Below, one piece after another: positions 62,537 to 64,000 of a DNA stretch of 64,000 nucleotides. The notes under the pieces were generated by a model that did not search any database, had not been told where the DNA came from, and was given only the letters and a program-made list of their open reading frames with translations. A program made the position numbers and the translations under genes. The stretch is from Microbacterium flavum (GTDB lineage: Bacteria; Actinomycetota; Actinomycetes; Actinomycetales; Microbacteriaceae). Location of the stretch: positions 1 to 64,000 of the forward strand of contig NZ_JAFLHG010000014.1 of the NCBI RefSeq assembly GCF_018717645.1. The letters run 5' to 3'. The first letter of the stretch is position 1. Each line of letters starts with the position of its first letter.

Positions 62537-63385
62537 ATGTCGGACGAGAAGTGGCTCATCAAGCCGGGCGAGACCCGGGTGATCGACCTCGAAGACATCC
62601 GGGGGCTCAAGGTCGGCCTCGTCGGCGGACAGATCGATGTCGTCGCGCACGACGAGCCCGGGGTGCGCATCGAGGTCCACAGCGTCACCGGCAAGGACCT
62701 CCGCATCGAGACGAGCGGCGACGGCGTCGAGATCGACCACCCGCAGCTGCGCTGGGACAACTTCCTCGAGGTGTTCAAGAACTTCGGATCGGCCGGGCCC
62801 AAGGCGGAGATCTCGGTCGCGGTGCCGCGCGGTGTCGCACTCACCCTCGGCGTCGTCTCCGCGAGCGCGCTCGTCTCCGGGCTCGTGTCGGGCGCGCGAC
62901 TGAACACCGTGTCGGGCGACATCATCGTCGACGGCCTCACCGGAGACCTGACGGTCAATGCGGTCTCGGGCGACGTGCAGATCCGCTCCCTCGACGGAAC
63001 CGTGAACGCCAATTCCGTCTCGGGCGAGTTCACCGCGACGGGCCGCATCCGCAAGGCGACGGTCGACACGGTCTCCGGCGACGTCATGGTCGATTCGAGC
63101 GGGCGCGTGGATGCCGTGAGCATCAACACCGTCTCCGGCGAGTCCACCGTGCGTCTGGACGACGGGCTTCCTGCCAACTACGTGCTGCGGTCCGTGAGCG
63201 GACGGGTGCTCGCCGACGGCGTCAAGCGCTCGGGGAGCGGGCCCACGAACTGGACCGACTCGGTGGGCGAGCTCAGCAGCAGCTTCGTCGACGTCCGCGC
63301 GAACTCCGTCTCGGGCGCCGTGACCGTCCTGCGTCGCCCGGCGGTCGAAGCGGCCGAGCCGGCCGCCCCCATCGAGGAGTTCTGA
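62537..63385 (+). CDS. DUF4097-family beta-strand repeat protein
   Basis: 282 residues with no signal peptide or membrane helix. From about residue 110 a repetitive right-handed beta solenoid is seen, each turn marked by a VSGD/VSGE/VSGA word (LNTVSGD, VNAVSGD, ANSVSGE, VDTVSGD, INTVSGE, LRSVSGR, ANSVSGA). DUF4097 proteins are often encoded with PadR regulators or with membrane-stress genes; the molecular role is not known. A strong site aggagg precedes the ATG by 5 bases. The PadR gene begins one base after its stop. Confidence 0.9.
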   Translation: MSDEKWLIKPGETRVIDLEDIRGLKVGLVGGQIDVVAHDEPGVRIEVHSVTGKDLRIETSGDGVEIDHPQLRWDNFLEVFKNFGSAGPKAEISVAVPRGVALTLGVVSASALVSGLVSGARLNTVSGDIIVDGLTGDLTVNAVSGDVQIRSLDGTVNANSVSGEFTATGRIRKATVDTVSGDVMVDSSGRVDAVSINTVSGESTVRLDDGLPANYVLRSVSGRVLADGVKRSGSGPTNWTDSVGELSSSFVDVRANSVSGAVTVLRRPAVEAAEPAAPIEEF

Positions 63386-63386
63386 C

Positions 63387-64000
63387 ATGCCGCCCGTCTT
63401 CTCCCACGGCGATCTGCGCCTCTACCTGCTGAGCCTGCTCGACGAGGCCCCTCGCCACGGCTACGACCTCATGCAGGCACTGTCGGATCGCACCGGCGGG
63501 ACGTACACGCCGAGCGCCGGGACCGTGTACCCGCGGCTCGCGAAGCTCGAGGACGAGGGTCTGGTCACGAAGACCGTCGACGGGCGCAAGACCGTCTACG
63601 AGATCACCCACGCGGGCCGTGCGGAGGTGGCCGCGCGGGCGGGTGACCTGGAGGGAATCCAGGCCGGCCTCGCCGACAGCGTCCGCCTCATCGCCGACGA
63701 GGTGCGCGGGAGCGTGCGGGAGGCGATGAAGAGCCTCCGTGCCGACCTCGCCGCCGCGGCGCGCGCCGACGGGGATGCCGCCACCCACCGCGCCGCGACC
63801 GCGACCGCCGCCGAAGAGGCCGGCCGCGCCGACGCCCGCGAGCAGCTGCGCCGCGCCGAGGCGATCGTGGCGGAGTTCCGGGGCGCCGTCCGCGCCGACC
63901 TGCGCACGCACGTCGCGCACGGGGGCGCGCTCGCGGCATCCGTCGTCGACGAACTCTCCCGCGCGCTCGACGAGACGTCGGCGACCCTCACGCGCGCGCT
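63387..64000 (+). CDS. PadR-family transcriptional regulator, truncated by the window end
   Basis: 204 codons are present without a stop. The PadR winged helix occupies about 1-80 (LYLLSLLDEAPRHGYDLMQAL, GTVYPRLAKLEDEGLV, YEITHAGR). The remainder is a long Ala/Arg/Asp-rich, probably coiled-coil, region (about 85-204), longer than the usual PadR C-terminal helix. The start is one base after the DUF4097 stop, so the two are co-transcribed. It is the probable ligand of the inverted 12-mers at 62466-62507. Confidence 0.9.
   Translation, partial: MPPVFSHGDLRLYLLSLLDEAPRHGYDLMQALSDRTGGTYTPSAGTVYPRLAKLEDEGLVTKTVDGRKTVYEITHAGRAEVAARAGDLEGIQAGLADSVRLIADEVRGSVREAMKSLRADLAAAARADGDAATHRAATATAAEEAGRADAREQLRRAEAIVAEFRGAVRADLRTHVAHGGALAASVVDELSRALDETSATLTRA

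Overview
The window is high-GC actinobacterial DNA (roughly 70% G+C). The gene set fits Microbacteriaceae, probably Microbacterium or a close relative: FHA/PP2C/kinase surface-signalling operon, Rv2578c-type radical SAM protein, DUF3516 helicase, tandem FluC genes, and a strong excess of the 7-mer GGATGCC/GGCATCC. The genus is inferred, not proven. No rRNA, tRNA, CRISPR array, insertion sequence or prophage is visible. The first 67 bases are not genomic: bases 35-67 are a near match to the Nextera/Tn5 read-1 adapter, so the window starts at a contig end.

Layout. (a) 68-15574, minus strand: a translationally coupled chain running from a 2035-residue membrane-anchored Ig-like/Fn3 protein to MoxR ATPase, DUF58 protein, a TgpA-type transglutaminase-fold protein with no cysteine, RDD-FHA protein, PP2C phosphatase, FHA protein and a Ser/Thr kinase cut by the contig end. 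Start and stop codons overlap at nearly every junction. (b) 15730-20926: UvrA-like ABC ATPase, 3-methyladenine glycosylase I, AraC regulator and MFS exporter. (c) 21036-25779: acyl-CoA oxidase-type enzyme divergent from an APC permease and a UspA protein, sharing a palindromic operator. (d) 25837-34286: DDAH-like hydrolase, GNAT, RecQ, zinc alcohol dehydrogenase, DUF3516 helicase and a GH3 lipoprotein.

(e) 34400-40819, minus strand: CstA, YbdD, LytS-type kinase, LytTR regulator, DUF485 protein and Na+/solute symporter. This looks like a self-contained pyruvate/short-carboxylate sensing and uptake unit, with a 21-bp-period direct repeat upstream suited to the LytTR regulator. (f) 41015-44068: GNAT, pirin, and an ECF42 sigma factor with its DGPF/YCII partner and a matching autoregulatory promoter. 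(g) 44284-47686: YkoE-YkoD-YkoC-type ECF vitamin transporter with an iron-box-like site between the S component and the ATPase. (h) 47728-51246: acyl-CoA dehydrogenase, VanY-type carboxypeptidase, and the radical SAM gene with a LexA-box-like site.

(i) 51327-55884: DEAD-box helicase with a long Arg/Asp repeat region and structured leader, a frameshifted small membrane protein, and an AAT amino-acid permease. (j) 55955-64000: RND efflux pump, two FluC fluoride channels, topoisomerase IB with a SAP-like partner, a small membrane protein, an autoregulated TipA-type MerR regulator, and a DUF4097 protein with its PadR regulator, which is cut by the window end. Perfect GC-rich hairpins separate several convergent gene pairs (47694, 51294, 61598).
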